Source: Balanoglossus misakiensis (taxonomy: Eukaryota; Hemichordata). Taken from it: DNA of 64,000 bases. Made by a program: the position numbers and the translations under genes. Under the pieces are notes generated by a model that saw nothing but the letters and a program-made list of their open reading frames with translations, had not been told where the DNA came from and did no database searches. Where the stretch lies: positions 11,718,001-11,782,000 of the forward strand of contig CM082579.2 in the NCBI GenBank assembly GCA_040954595.2, read 5' to 3'. Positions 11,751 to 23,274 of this stretch are shown here, piece by piece (positions within the stretch are counted from its first letter, which is position 1; every line of letters starts with the position of its first letter).

Positions 11751-14267
11751 ATGGAGCAAAAATACGCCTTTTCTTTGATTTACTGGATCAATGAAGGAAA
11801 CTACAGCGTTGAAGAGACCAGCTCAATCGCAACAGCAGAGGGAGAAGCGATTGCAATTGGAAAGCGATATAACGTAGCATGGAAGGCGAGAGGGAAAATC
11901 CGTATTTTTCCTGGCATTGTAAAGAAATTAGGTAAGTTCAATAGTATTCATTTGTAGTTTTGGGGTTCATATATATCCAGCAAACGCACGGGCAAAAAAA
12001 TGTGTTGGTAGTGTTATTATTGTTAGACATACATGTGCTTGACCGTACAGTACACCTCCGTTATTCTCTGTCAACACGTCCGATCAGCAATTACATGCTG
12101 GTCTGAATGCACTGTTTCTGTATGCTGCACGACGCTGATCTGATGATCAGATCAGCCCTTTTATAATGTGTGTTTATGAAATCTTTTCATTTTTGCCGTT
12201 TTACATTGTTTCCGGGCTTAGCTGATGTTCAAGATTATACTAGCAATACAAGTGAACAAAGAGAATCAATCGTCTCATCGTTTAGACGTTTACGGCCTTG
12301 CGACCTGTAATCTAATTTACGATTTACAAAGAAGCAAACTTCTGTGTTCGCGCTACATCTTCGCCACTTTCACAAATGCGAATTGATCTCAAATGTGACG
12401 AACTATTTTGGACAATGTTAGCCACAAGTGGCGAAAGGAAAATCTTCCGAGTAATTGCATTTTCCAAACTATTATCTATTTAGTCTGCAATGGGTCTGAA
12501 CTCATTACCATAACAATTCAAACAATTGTTATGCAAAATAACCGTCAATATGGCAGAAAATGACATAGTTGAATAGCATGAATTATGATCTCACAAATAT
12601 TCACACTGAATAAGACAGATTTTAACTTCTTTACCAAGTCAGAGTTCTATTTTCCAATACCAGACTGCAGAAGACAGTATTTTGTGTTGTAATCCTTATT
12701 CCTTTAGGAAGATCTGTGTAATGAATTGTAACAAATTTCTTTACAGGTGATAAAAAGGAGATGAAAAATGCTCTAAAGGAATTGGAGAAAACTAGTTCTA
12801 CTGATACATCTAAAACCGATGTGGAGACAGGGCGAGGACACCGACGTGCAAAGCCAAATCCAAGATATGAAACATGCGCAGAATCAGAAGAAAATGATGA
12901 GCCAGTGAAAAGAAAGCGAACGAAGAAAGCTACCAAAACCCACATAACTCAAGCCAAAGCAAATGATCTTTTCAGGCAAGTAGAGCCAACTACAGCTGTT
13001 CCAGGAAAGGTGCAAGGAGAAGGCAGCGAGTCAGTGATGACAGGCATGCAGAGACGACAGATAGCCAAGGAACGGGCAGATTCACTGATTGGCTACAACT
13101 CTGCAAGTCATAGTCCCAGTGGCAACAACTCTGCTAGTCATAGTCCCAGTGGCAACAACTCTGCAAGTCATAGTCCCCGTGGCAACAACTCTGCAAGTCA
13201 TAGTCCCCGTGGCAACAACTCTGCAAGTCATAGTCCCAGTGGAAGCAATACTACAGCAAGTGTCATCAGACGGTCAATAACTTTATCAAATGACGTTGAG
13301 GAGAACAATGATTCTGAACAGACTGACTCGAATGCAATGCCTTCATACATCTATTTTTCTGATTCACCTCCACCTGCCTCTCATATCCCATGTCCACAGT
13401 TGTCACCACCAAGACGGCACAGTACTTCACCTAATGCCATGTACAATGAAGTTACACCATTCTCTCTCAATACACCCAACTTTACTCAGCAGACCCCCCC
13501 CCCCCCCAATCATTATCCATGGTCCCACTCCCAATCACGTGCATCACCATCACCTTCATATGCTGTTCCCCAACAACAGCAATCACAAACTTTGTCCATT
13601 TCTCCATCATCTGAACCATACTCGCCATCACCACGCCCTTTATATAATTCAAATGCACGTTCTCCACAACCTTTGCAACCACTGTCTCCAAATAACAACT
13701 GCAATGAAAGCAGCAGTGACTTTCCAAGAAAAATAAGACTGTATAAGGGATATGATGCATTCTTGACAAAGCGGCAGCTCAATGAAGCAATGGAGGCTGC
13801 TTCTTGTACTTCCAGGGGCAAACTACCATCCGTCTTGACACGCAAACTACTCGTTACATTTTTTTAGAGATCACATACTTTCAAAATCCAAGGCAACGTC
13901 ATCAACAAGAACATAGAACAACTCTGGCCATACTGGTTTGGATGGTGAAATTACAGGTGCCATAAAAGGTAGGTGTATTATACATTGTAGTGCAGAGTCA
14001 CCTATCCAAATTAAGTACACTTTCTGGAACAGAAAAAAATGTCATTAATAGAGAGGTAACACTCTATTCAAATCATAACTTTCAATGTGACATATTTTCC
14101 AGTGTATTTAAATAATTTTATCCTCTTGTATTTATTACACAGGATATGTTCGTGAAAGGTTTCCGAGAGCCATTATTAATTTCAATGACATCATCAACGA
14201 TGAATGTGGCCAAGCCAGGAGGAGGATTAAAGTAAGAGCCGAAAAAATCATATGTAACAGAAACTAA
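11751..14267 (+). pseudogene. Spliced BEN-domain protein gene inside the CACTA-like element, with frame lesions
   Basis: Three coding exons are proposed: 11751-11931 (donor GGTAAGT), 12747-13968 (acceptor TTTCTTTACAG, donor GGTAGGTG) and 14143-14267 (acceptor TTATTACACAG, stop TAA). All junction phases agree. Exon 1 encodes a small barrel-like N-terminus (residues 1-60, VGKRY-type core with VAWKARGKIRIFPGIVKKLG). Exon 2 is basic (PVKRKRTKKATKTH), then Ser/Pro-rich with five copies of a ten-residue NSASHSPSGN repeat. The C-terminus, LPSVLTRKLL through GLDGEITGAIKG to YVRERFPRAII and ECGQARRRIKVRA, resembles a BEN domain, a DNA/chromatin-binding fold. Two lesions interrupt it: seven T at 13859-13865 shift the frame and give a stop at 13865-13867, and in the restored frame a TAG lies about 13916. 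This copy is probably dead, or the exon 2 end is mis-modelled. The position within the element suggests an accessory transposon protein. Confidence 0.65.
13097..13243 (+). repeat. 30-bp coding minisatellite, five units
   Basis: Five near-identical 30-bp units encode the ten-residue Ser/His/Pro-rich repeat in the BEN-protein linker. The length is a multiple of three, so copy number can change without breaking the frame. Confidence 0.9.
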
Positions 14268-14274
14268 CCGTAAT

Positions 14275-14695
14275 ACCAAAAAAGCAACAGGATAACTTTT
14301 CTGAGCCATATAACAACAGAGAACTGTTTATTTTTGTGAATTTTATTAGATTTTTGTTAGAAACCATGATGCCAAAAAGCAAGGAAAAGCAACAAGATAA
14401 CTTGTTTTCTGAGCCATATTACAACAGGGAACTGCTTATTTTTGTGAATTTTATTAGACTTTGTTAGATTTTTGTTAGAAACCATGATACCAAAAAGCAA
14501 GGAAAAGCAACAAGATAACTTGTTTTCTAAGCCATATTACAACAGGGAACTGCTTATTTTTGTGAATTTTATTAGATTTTTGTTAGAAACCATGATACCA
14601 AAAAGCAAGGAAAAGCAACAAGATAACTGTTTTCTGAGCCATATTACAACAGGGAACTGCTTATTTTTGTGAATTTTATTAGATTTTTGTTCTTA
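14275..14695 (+). repeat. About 108-bp tandem repeat, four copies
   Basis: Copies marked by GAGCCATAT or AAGCCATAT start at 14303, 14411, 14529 and 14636. The third spacing is longer because of a 10-base insertion. Lies in the 3' part of the CACTA-like element just after the BEN gene stop codon. Confidence 0.9.
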
Positions 14696-14984
14696 CGGGT
14701 TTTTTACAGCTAATAAATATATTGTTTTTTATTTATTTTAGAAATACTTAGTTATTGTCCTGAAATAGAATGTTGGTAGCTGCCTGAGAAGAATGTGATG
14801 TAGTGTATGGACTACCAATGCATTTATACTGGTTGTGTGTGTATATGTGAGGTGGGCTGCATGGGTCAGAGGTCAAATGCAATGAAATGGGGGGGGGGGA
14901 GGGGGGGCAGGGGCTGTATATGTGAAGCATGGAGGTGTGTCTGCATTGGGTCAGGGGTCAAATGGGATGAAGATAACATCCAAC

Positions 14985-15293
14985 CTTGTAGCAAGCTTGC
15001 TGCACGGAGAGGACTGTAAGATAATACTTCAATCATCCAAGCTTGCAACAACTTTGATTCTTTTATTGATCCAACCTTCATACAAGTATCTTACCGTTTC
15101 ATGTCAACCTTGTCTAACCGGTATGTAGACAAGGGTGCAGCAAAGGTGGAATTTTATCGCTCTACATGCTTGGTGCAAGCATGGAAATAGGCCATGTGTC
15201 AAGGTTGTGACATCTTGGTGACTTTCGTAAGGGTGGTATGGGAGGGCATATTCTCATCAAGGTGGGACACCCTCGCGGCGCGACGACCCCTTC
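14985..15293 (-). repeat. Right subterminal repeats and terminal inverted repeats of the CACTA-like element
   Basis: Contains AGCAAGCTTGCTGC, CCAAGCTTGCAACAACTTTG and several CAACCTT motifs matching the left end. The inverted repeat at 15200-15238 mirrors 8052-8090, and 15274-15293 mirrors 7895-7914. Confidence 0.7.
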
Positions 15294-15439
15294 CCTCCTG
15301 TTGCTGAAAAATACTTGTATATGAAAGTTGAAACAGTGATAGTTGCACATGAGGTATCTGATATGGCATTAACATAAACATAACAAAATAAAGTTTTGAA
15401 TGTTCCTTGCAATCTGCAATTGCATGAAAATATTCTCTG

Positions 15440-16230
15440 TACTGTTAATAAAGTATAATGTCTGCTCCTAATTCTGCAAAATGTGTCATACTAAAATGTT
15501 ATACCATTAGTGACACTATGAGTAATAATGAAATATCATACTCTCCCCTTATGTATTTCAGCTGTTAATGAAATGATATTCCCATCCCTATCTTTGTACT
15601 GGTACTAAGCTATAAGTAAAATGTAACACTTATCCCAAGCATAGTACTGGTATTATAACTGGTAGTCCAATGCCATGCCCATCCCCTTGATGTGTTAATT
15701 GATGATAAAGTGTCATACCCTCCCCTTGTTCTGTACTGTTGCTGTTAATAAAATGTTATGACAATCCGTCATTGTACTACATGTAATACTTTACTGTAAG
15801 TACAATATCATGCACATCCCTTGCTTTTTAGTAAAATGCCATGCCTTCCCCTAGTTCTGTACTATAACTGTTAGTCAAATGTCATGTCCAACACTCACTT
15901 TGTACTACAAGTTACCAATAATAAAAATGTAATGCCCTCCCTGCTTCTCTATAGTTGTTAATAAAATGTTACTCCCACCCCAAGGGTTGTACTGGTACTT
16001 GAACTGTTAGTAAAATATCATGCCCATGTTCCTAGTTATGAACTGAAACGTTTAGGCTAATCAACTGTAATGCTCATGTACTTGGTTGAGTAAAATGTCT
16101 TCCAATGTCTTGCCTAGTTCTACAACTCATAATAAAATGCCATGCCCTCCCCTAGTTCCGTACTGTAGGGGTCAATAAAACACATTATCTGGCCACCCCT
16201 GTTGATCGTATGTCATGCCGAAACCTAGTT
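15440..16230 (+). repeat. Degenerate minisatellite of about 60-70 bp
   Basis: A phrase of the form (A)GTAAAATGTCATGCCC...CCCTAGTTCTGTACTGT recurs roughly every 60-70 bases with strong divergence. It continues into the 1.27-kb tandem duplication, so this is an older repeat layer. Confidence 0.65.
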
Positions 16231-16624
16231 CTGTATTGTGACTTAGAGCTTAGATGGTCCTATAAAGCTTATAAAACTTGTGCACACTCCAAATAGGCCG
16301 AAAATGTCGTGTACCGACTGATAATAAACTGTCATTTCATCCCAGCTATGCACTCAAAAAATGACGTGGCATTAACACTAGAGGACGTGTACTGATCTGA
16401 GTGAATCAGATCCCGTGAGGAGTACGGTGCCCAGAGTACACGTGTACTAGTAGAGAAATGCCAAGTGTTGCTACATCTTCACGCTTCGCCCGCCATTGCT
16501 CTCCGGAAAATAGGAGTGTGGTCGAGCGAACACGTGCGAGCGGAAAGTCGTGTTGCGACCGTCGGTGAGGCGAATTAAGACACAGCGCTAATAATAGTGT
16601 CTGTAACGACTATCATACCAAAAC

Positions 16625-16822
16625 TCATTTACAGTAAATATAAAAACAGACTACGTCGGAGAAGTCTTTCGACGTGTCTTCGTTCTCGAGGAGCCATTTG
16701 TATGTGCGTTTGCATACCAGAAGGCCACGCCTTCCAGCCTCGTTCGCGGGTGACTTGTTTGTAATTGCCAAAGGCGAGTTAGTCATGTGCTTAGTTTGTT
16801 GGGTGTCAATGTAATCGTCCAT
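16625..16822 (-). CDS. Short open frame in the 1.27-kb repeat, coding status doubtful
   Basis: A 65-codon frame beginning MDDYIDTQQTK, with no recognised domain. The duplicate at 17896-18093 differs at two bases, both changing the amino acid. The diverged third copy (20090-20280) carries length changes that break the frame. This does not look like purifying selection, so the frame is probably fortuitous. Confidence 0.2.
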   Translation of the reverse strand: MDDYIDTQQTKHMTNSPLAITNKSPANEAGRRGLLVCKRTYKWLLENEDTSKDFSDVVCFYIYCK

Positions 16823-17895
16823 GTTAACTTATTTGGTACAATTCGAGACATATGCACTCAAAAATGATGTGGCATTAAACACTAGAGGACGTGTACTGAT
16901 CTGAGTGAATCAGATCCCGTGAGGAGTACGGTGCCCAGAGTACACGTGTCCTAGTAAAGAAATGCCAAATGTTGCTACATCTTCGCGCATCCCCCTTGCT
17001 GTGTTAATTGATAATAAAGTGTCATACCCTCCCCTTGTTCTGTACTGTTGCTGTTAATAAAATGTTATGACAATCCCTCATTGTACTACATGTAATACTT
17101 AACTGTAAGTACAATATCATGCACATCCCTTGCTTTTAGTAAAATGCAAATGTCATGTCCAACACTCACTTTGTACTATAAGTTACCAATAATAAAAATG
17201 TCATGCCCTCCCTGCTTCTCTATAGTTGTTAATAAAATGTTACTCCCACCCCAAGGGTTGTACTGGTACTTGAACTGTTAGTAAAATATCATGCCCATGT
17301 TCCTAGTTATGAACTGAAACGTTTAGGCTAATCAACTGTAATGCTCATGTTCTTGGTTGAGTAAAATGTCCCAATGTCTTGCCTAGTTCTACAACTCATA
17401 ACAAAATGCCATGCTCTCCCCTAGTTCCGTACTGTAGGGGTCAATAAAACACATTATCTGGCCACCCCTGTTGATCGTATGTCATGCCGAAACCTAGTTC
17501 TGTATTGTGACTTAGAGCTTAGATGGTCCTATAAAGCTTATAAAACTTGTGCACACTCCAAATAGGCCGAAAATGTCATGTGTACCGACTGATGATAAAC
17601 TGTCATTTCATCCCAGCTATGCACTCAAAAAATGACGTGGCATTAACACTAGAGGACGTGTACTGATCTGAGTGAATCAGATCCCGTGAGGAGTACGGTG
17701 CCCAGAGTACACGTGTACTAGTAGAGAAATGCCAAGTGTTGCTACATCTTCACGCTTCGCCCGCCATTGCTCTCCGGAAAATAGGAGTGTGGTCGAGCGA
17801 ACACGTGCGAGCGGAAAGTCGTGTTGCGACCGTCGGTGAGGCGAATTAAGACACAGCGCTAATAATAGTGTCTGTAACGACTATCACACCAAAAC

Positions 17896-18093
17896 TCATT
17901 TACAGTAAATATAAAAACAGACTACGTCGGAGAAGTCTTTCGACGTGTCTTCGTTCTCGAGGAGCCATTTGTATGTGCGTTTGCATACCAGAAGGCCACG
18001 CCTTCCAGCCTCGTTCGCGGGTGACTTGTTTTTAATTGCCAAAGGCGAGTTAGTCATTTGCTTAGTTTGTTGGGTGTCAATGTAATCGTCCAT
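17896..18093 (-). CDS. Second copy of the 65-codon open frame
   Basis: Exactly 1271 bp from the frame at 16625-16822, with two missense differences from it. No domain recognised; probably non-coding repeat sequence. Confidence 0.2.
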   Translation of the reverse strand: MDDYIDTQQTKQMTNSPLAIKNKSPANEAGRRGLLVCKRTYKWLLENEDTSKDFSDVVCFYIYCK

Positions 18094-18425
18094 GTTAACT
18101 TATTTGGTACAATTCGAGACATATGCACTCAAAAAATGATGTGGCATTAAACACTAGAGGACGTGTACTGATCTGAGTGAATCAGATCCCGTGAGGAGTA
18201 CGGTGCCCAGAGTACACGTGTCCTAGTAAAGAAATGCCAAATGTTGCTACATCTTCGCGCTTCGCCCGCCAAGGTCGCCATTGCTCTCCGGAAAATAGGA
18301 GACTGCATGTAGTTGAGCGAGCACGTGCGAATGGACGATGGTGTTGCTACCGTCGACGAGGCAAATTAAGACACAGCGCTAATACTAGTGTCTGTCACGA
18401 CTATCACACCAAAACTGTCCTTTAC

Positions 18426-20077
18426 CAGTTCGTGTTCAGTCTAAAATAAGACATCGTTTCTGCGCATTCGCAATGCAATGCAATGCTACTGCGCAAGTGC
18501 AGAACCGCGACATGGAATTGGGTCAGGTCATGTAGAAGGTCAAAGGGAGTTCCTCGTACCATGTTCGTAAATTCCCATTTTCGTACACATCAAAAACTGG
18601 CCACGCTCCTCATCATTGTGTCGATTGTTTCTGTTCTCGGTCTGTCGGAATGGATCGACCATCAACTGTATTATTTCTATTTATCAGTTTGACCTCCTAA
18701 ATTTAGTTTACGTGTTTGACATTAGCAAAAACTAATGTTTTAGCAAAAATTAGCATTAGCAAAAACGTATAGTTTTTAAGTAAGTACGCGGCACGACTTG
18801 TGTTGATCGTTGAACAGACCAAGCAATCGAACCATTTCCGTATTTCGATAGCATTCTAACTCGTGTTAAAAGTCATTCGCATTATATGTACGGAGTGTCT
18901 ATTGACAGGCGCCTGCCAATAGCCTGTGCGTGTCGGGCCGGCTATTGACAGGCGAGGACTTTATTCTCAAATTATTGCCGATTTTTGAAAACCAAAGCAC
19001 ATTTCACATAGTCCATTAAATGATTCGTCTTTTCTTCCCCGAAAATCAGATGAAACGAAGTGCAAAATTCCGAAAGTCAAAGCGTATGTCATAGTTCTTC
19101 TACCCGTTCTAAGCGTGTACGCCTAGCGCTTCCGATTCTAAGCTTATCTCCTGATTCACAGGGATTTCCTCCATTTTACTGCCGACTTTTGTAAAGCAAT
19201 GCACATTTCACATCGGAGAAATGTACTAATGAAAGGAAGTGCATATTTCTGAAATATTTCTGAGCAACCTCGCTAGCTACATATGATTGCTTTACCGTTT
19301 ATGTATGATGTACATTTACTACGGCCGCTGCACACTGAGTTGACTTGACACAATCACCGTGACGCTGACCTCAACAGTGCCGACATATAATATGTAACCA
19401 GATAAACGATTTCGTCAATTTGAGACACATTTTAGCGTATAGTTCGTTGTTCCTTCGCATTTGCTAAAGTTAAAGTTGGTCGTGTGTTTGTCTCATCAGC
19501 CAGATAGGAGTGTGATTGATAGCGTACCCTATGAACGTAACGTCAAACAAGCTGAACTACACATACGAGGTTCATTACTGACATGCATGTCACAATCAAC
19601 AAGACTAAGGAATTTTTAAAAGTTTTCCCCATTTTTCCCCAATGACCAGTTACCACGTGTCATACATAAATGGAAAGATTACTTTCTTGTTCGTCAGAAA
19701 ATTAAAAAAAACGCCTATTGAACGAGTACAATTATATAAAAGAAGCACCAAGAAAAAGTGGCATTACTTGTTGGTCAGGCAGCAAAATATGCTGACATCA
19801 GCGTCCATAACAACCAAAAATTCGATCGATCGTAGCTGGCAAAGTTTTGAATTTACCTCGCTCAAACTCATCCATTGTGTCCACTGACATCTCTAGATGA
19901 TGTTACATCCGAAAATAGTCAAATGAACGGCATATGGGCTTTAAATGAGGACCGAAAACAGCCGAACATAACTCTGCGTACAATACTTCCGCATTAGCTA
20001 ATTAATATTAATATGTACTATTGCGCATGCGCTTTCCGCGCAGAAACGATGTCTTATTTTAGACTGAACACGAACTG
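18426..20077. mobile_element. 1652-bp non-autonomous DNA element with 40-bp terminal inverted repeats
   Basis: The termini 18426-18465 and 20038-20077 are perfect 40-base inverted repeats starting CAGTTCGTGTTCAGTC. They are flanked by TTTAC at 18421-18425 and 20078-20082, a 5-bp target duplication. The insertion splits a diverged copy of the 1.27-kb repeat; the two intact units have uninterrupted TTTACAG at the same place, giving empty sites. Internally there is no recognised transposase. One 81-codon plus-strand frame at 19642-19887 has no known domain. Internal GC-rich palindromic repeats (TATTGACAGGCG at about 18900-18955) and AGCAAAAA repeats (18720-18770) are present. A 5-bp duplication does not by itself identify the superfamily. 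Confidence 0.9.
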
Positions 20078-20290
20078 TTTACAGTAAATATAAAAAAGCT
20101 ATCAAAGTCGGAGTAGTCTTTCCACGTGTCTTCGATATCGAGGAGCCATTTGTATCTGCATAAATTTGCATACAAGAAAGCCACGCCTTCCAGTCTCGTT
20201 CGCGGATGACTTGTTTGTATTTGTCAAAGGCGAGTTAGGCACGTGCTTAGTTTTTTGGGTGTTAGTGTAATCGTCCATGGTAACTTATTT
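20078..20290. repeat. Distal part of the interrupted third 1.27-kb repeat copy
   Basis: Resumes homology with 16631-16830 and 17902-18100 immediately after the transposon, with more substitutions and indels than the two intact units show between themselves. Confidence 0.85.
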
Positions 20291-20703
20291 GTCTATTACA
20301 TATTTAAATGTCATCTTTCTTATCAAGCCTTGATCTAATTACATGTTATTTCCGTAAACACCACGGGTTCACAGAGTTTTACTTCCAGGATGTCTGCAGT
20401 TGAATACAGCACACACATCTGCTTCTTGCCCCAATGTCAGAGAGCGTAGCAATAAATAATGTATGGTAATTGCGTATACGTCCCTTTCTTAGATCAAAAT
20501 CATTGAAGTTAACAAAATAATGGTAAGTACATTAAAAATTAAATGGGGGACGAAATAAGGGTGAAGCAATATATAGTGTGCCAGGTGCTAACTTGGTCTG
20601 ACTGGTACGCTGGAAAGGGAAATCGTCAGACAGCACCATTTTCAGGACAAGATGTCAATATGTTTGTGCTACCGGTGGATGCACTGGTCCTCTCATTGTA
20701 TTA
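20291..20703. other. No recognisable gene
   Basis: Mixed AT-rich sequence between the repeat and the MITE. I see no exon, RNA gene or repeat here. The final TTA (20701-20703) is the MITE target duplication. Confidence 0.5.
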
Positions 20704-21485
20704 GGCTGCATTCACAAACACCTCTGGAGGGGGGGCAAGAGAATTGAGGGGGGGTATGTAAGGGGGGGGATTTGAAATAATTTAGGGACTGAAAGGGGGG
20801 GACTTGAAGATTTTGAGGACGAAATATTTATTTTAAGTCCACAAAAATGCACTTTTGAACCCTTCAGAATACAAAATTTTCTAATGTGGGAGGGGGACAC
20901 CCCCTCCCACACCCACCCCCTTCATTCATCAACACCTTTCAATCATTGTCTGGTTTATCTAGTGCCCCAGGTCAGGGGACTTGCCCCCACCCCATGATAA
21001 CTTTGAGCGGCGACGGTTAAGTTTGTCCTCCCAAACATACCGGTAGTTGAGTTAATTTGCTTTTGCCGGGTTCATTAAAATGCCGCTTTGAGCTCTGTAT
21101 TTTATAAAATTTTCTTACATGGGAGGGGGACATCCCCTCCCAATCCCACCCCCTTCAATTCTCGGTTTACAATGTCTGTCAACACAGAATACAAATACTT
21201 ACAAAATATAAACAATGTTCAGTGTTAATACCCACTGATGAGCTAGGGAAAACATCAGTTTCAAATTCTTTTCATGGGAGCGCTGTTTTTCTTTTTTACA
21301 AGATAGATAGGTGATGTGTTTTGCTGTGTGAAAGAAAATGGGGGGGGATTTCAAAATTTTAGCAGTTGAGAAGGGGGGGATTTGAAAATATTTCGGGTTG
21401 TGTAGGGGGGCATGTGAAAATTAACGGTAAAAAAATTTGAATTCTCCTGCCCCCCCCCCCTCCAGAGGTGTTTGTGAATGCAGCC
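20704..21485. mobile_element. MITE copy 1 (782 bp), TTA target duplication
   Basis: Termini GGCTGCATTCACAAACACCT and its reverse complement, flanked by TTA at 20701-20703 and 21486-21488. The interior is rich in G and C runs (GGGAGGGGGACACCCCCTCC type). It is homologous in reverse orientation to 34566-35366. TTA duplication and terminal repeats suggest a PIF/Harbinger-derived MITE; the superfamily is inferred. No coding capacity. Confidence 0.92.
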
Positions 21486-21488
21486 TTA

Positions 21489-23274
21489 TAGAGCTACTAT
21501 ATTTACGAAATTCGCATAGCAATGCTAGGTTTCGGCTTTACGACCTGAAACCAGAGTTTGAAGCAATGAGGAAGGCTGTTGTTATGTTGACCTTCCAAAT
21601 GTTTGGCCAATTGAGAAAATTATTCGGCACATCAAGGGAGAATCTCCACTAATCTCTGCCGGAACAGTTGAAAAAGGACAAATCTATCGCATATGTCCCA
21701 AATGTCCCTGGCTAATTGGGCTGTGGAGATAGGCTGCATAAATGGGTTGTCACCTCAGACGAAATCATTTACGGTGCGAAGTGTAATTAGCGTGCGCTTG
21801 GGCCCTAAAAATGCCAGTAATATCACAGACAAAGATAATTGGTAATTCCAATAGGGGCCCCGCCCATATATACGAGTCTGTGCACCTGGTAGTATCTAGG
21901 CTGAAACATGCAAGCATGATCTGTTGCTCAATTTTATTTGCAGCACCGTCACCAACTGTTTTGAAGCATTTTCGACACCGGTGTTTACCAAACAACTTTG
22001 TCAACGCCGTTGAAAAGGCCTATGTGAGAACGTGGTTTAATAACAACATGTTTTCATCGACACCAGCCACGCTCCCAGACCTCGCCGCTTCGTTTGTCAC
22101 TCGTGTCCTACTGCCTGAGAGGCACTTTTCACTGGCGAAGCGACGATGTCTGGAATCGAGATAGACTATCCTTACACCAAGCCTGGCGGGCAAAACCCTC
22201 TCAAATCTGAAGTGTTCCAGGACGACTTGAACAGTTCACATGTAATAGTTTATGCTAGTTAGTGGTGTTTGACCAGGAGGCTAGGATAGCCCGTTTGGCA
22301 ATATCCACTGGGTACTTGCTAAAATAAGAACCTCTCCAGTCGAAAACGCCCAATACCCTATTTTCTTCCAAATCCAATTCAGCCCGTTTTATCAGGTGCA
22401 TTCACCATCCATTTTCTGCTGCGTTGATCAACGTAGAACCTGCAGCCGACCATTATACCGGTAGTCTGACCGTGGTCTGACCCATGCCAACCTATAGTAG
22501 CGCAATCAGACTGGATACCCCACTGCCAGCCTCTCTACATCGGCATTTGATAATATTATTCATCGAGCTTTTCTAACCAGATGATCGCCAATGAAAGGCG
22601 ATCCGTTACAGACATTAGGACGCCGGAGAACAAGACGCGGATTGTTGCATCCACAGAAGTAAATACACCCCCTGCGCCAATATCCGGTCACCACCAATAT
22701 GCGGTCACTTTTACTGTTCACGAGTCTGATCGTTTTCTCGCGATACCGAAATGTGATTTCCGATGCGCGATGTCTCATGGGTAGATTTATCTCTTGGGTG
22801 ACGAAATTTCAGTGTGCCAGACGACTCGAGCATCGGAGGAGCGGGGAAAAACGAGGTGCGTACCCAATCGTGTTGTCTTGATTCTGCGCATTTTTCGGTA
22901 GCTACGATTGCGATGCCACTTTTAGATTATCATGTTAAAGCGTTTCTGAAAAATTAGGACAGAAACCGATCTAGTATTTGTCTTTAGTATCTTACCAGCA
23001 GGAATATACTTATTGTTTTTGAATTGGCGCGTTTTAAAGGCGCCAATTTCATTTTTCATAAATCATTGTCGTTCCCCAATATCCGGTCACGAGAAATGGC
23101 GCCATTCCACATACACATTCCTTTTCCAGTAAACTTTTATTATGTATTTCAGAACTTTTGTCTGGTTCTTATATCAGATTTGAATGCCTCTTTTTAACAC
23201 TTTGACCTGGACATTTTCCCGCCTAAATTTTGAAACACAATTTTTTCCATATTTTCTTTTATTGGTATATTTAT
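21489..23274. other. No recognisable gene
   Basis: Several open frames up to 117 codons (21811-22164 plus) occur but carry no domain I recognise, and there is no splice-consistent gene model. Possibly relic repeat sequence. Confidence 0.45.

Larger units (their letters stand above)
7895..15293. mobile_element. CACTA/EnSpm-like DNA transposon with transposase and BEN-domain gene
   Basis: Two nested pairs of inverted repeats bracket this interval. The inner pair is 8052-8090 and 15200-15238: the left copy starts CACTGCCCTTACGAAAGTCA and matches the reverse complement of the right copy through about 35 bases. The outer pair is 7895-7914 and 15274-15293, 20 bases with one mismatch. Just inside both ends are clusters of short subterminal motifs (ACAAGCTTG, CAACCTTG), a hallmark of CACTA elements. 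The left inner repeat begins with the CACTG motif typical of the superfamily; the right end is degenerate. Inside are a Tnp2-like transposase on the minus strand and a spliced BEN-domain gene on the plus strand, divergently arranged. No clean target duplication could be assigned, so the exact ends are uncertain by about 150 bp on the left and 55 bp on the right. Confidence 0.75.
15680..18250 (+). repeat. Tandem duplication of a 1.27-1.31 kb unit
   Basis: Two long units (about 15680-16988 and 16989-18250) are nearly identical apart from small indels, including a 37-base difference near 15835/17145. Most landmarks are spaced by 1271 bp. Within each unit a roughly 130-bp block starting TGCACTCAAAAA occurs twice (16349 and 16855; 17620 and 18126). 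A third, more diverged partial unit continues at 18226-18425 and, after an insertion, at 20078-20290. Confidence 0.9.

Noticed and set aside
10843-11957. Plus-strand open frames opposite the transposase
   Set aside because: They are antisense shadows of the acidic N-terminus of the minus-strand transposase and show no domain.
13089-13845. Alternative-frame ORFs over the BEN linker
   Set aside because: They arise from the 30-bp repeat and the proline/histidine-rich composition in other frames.
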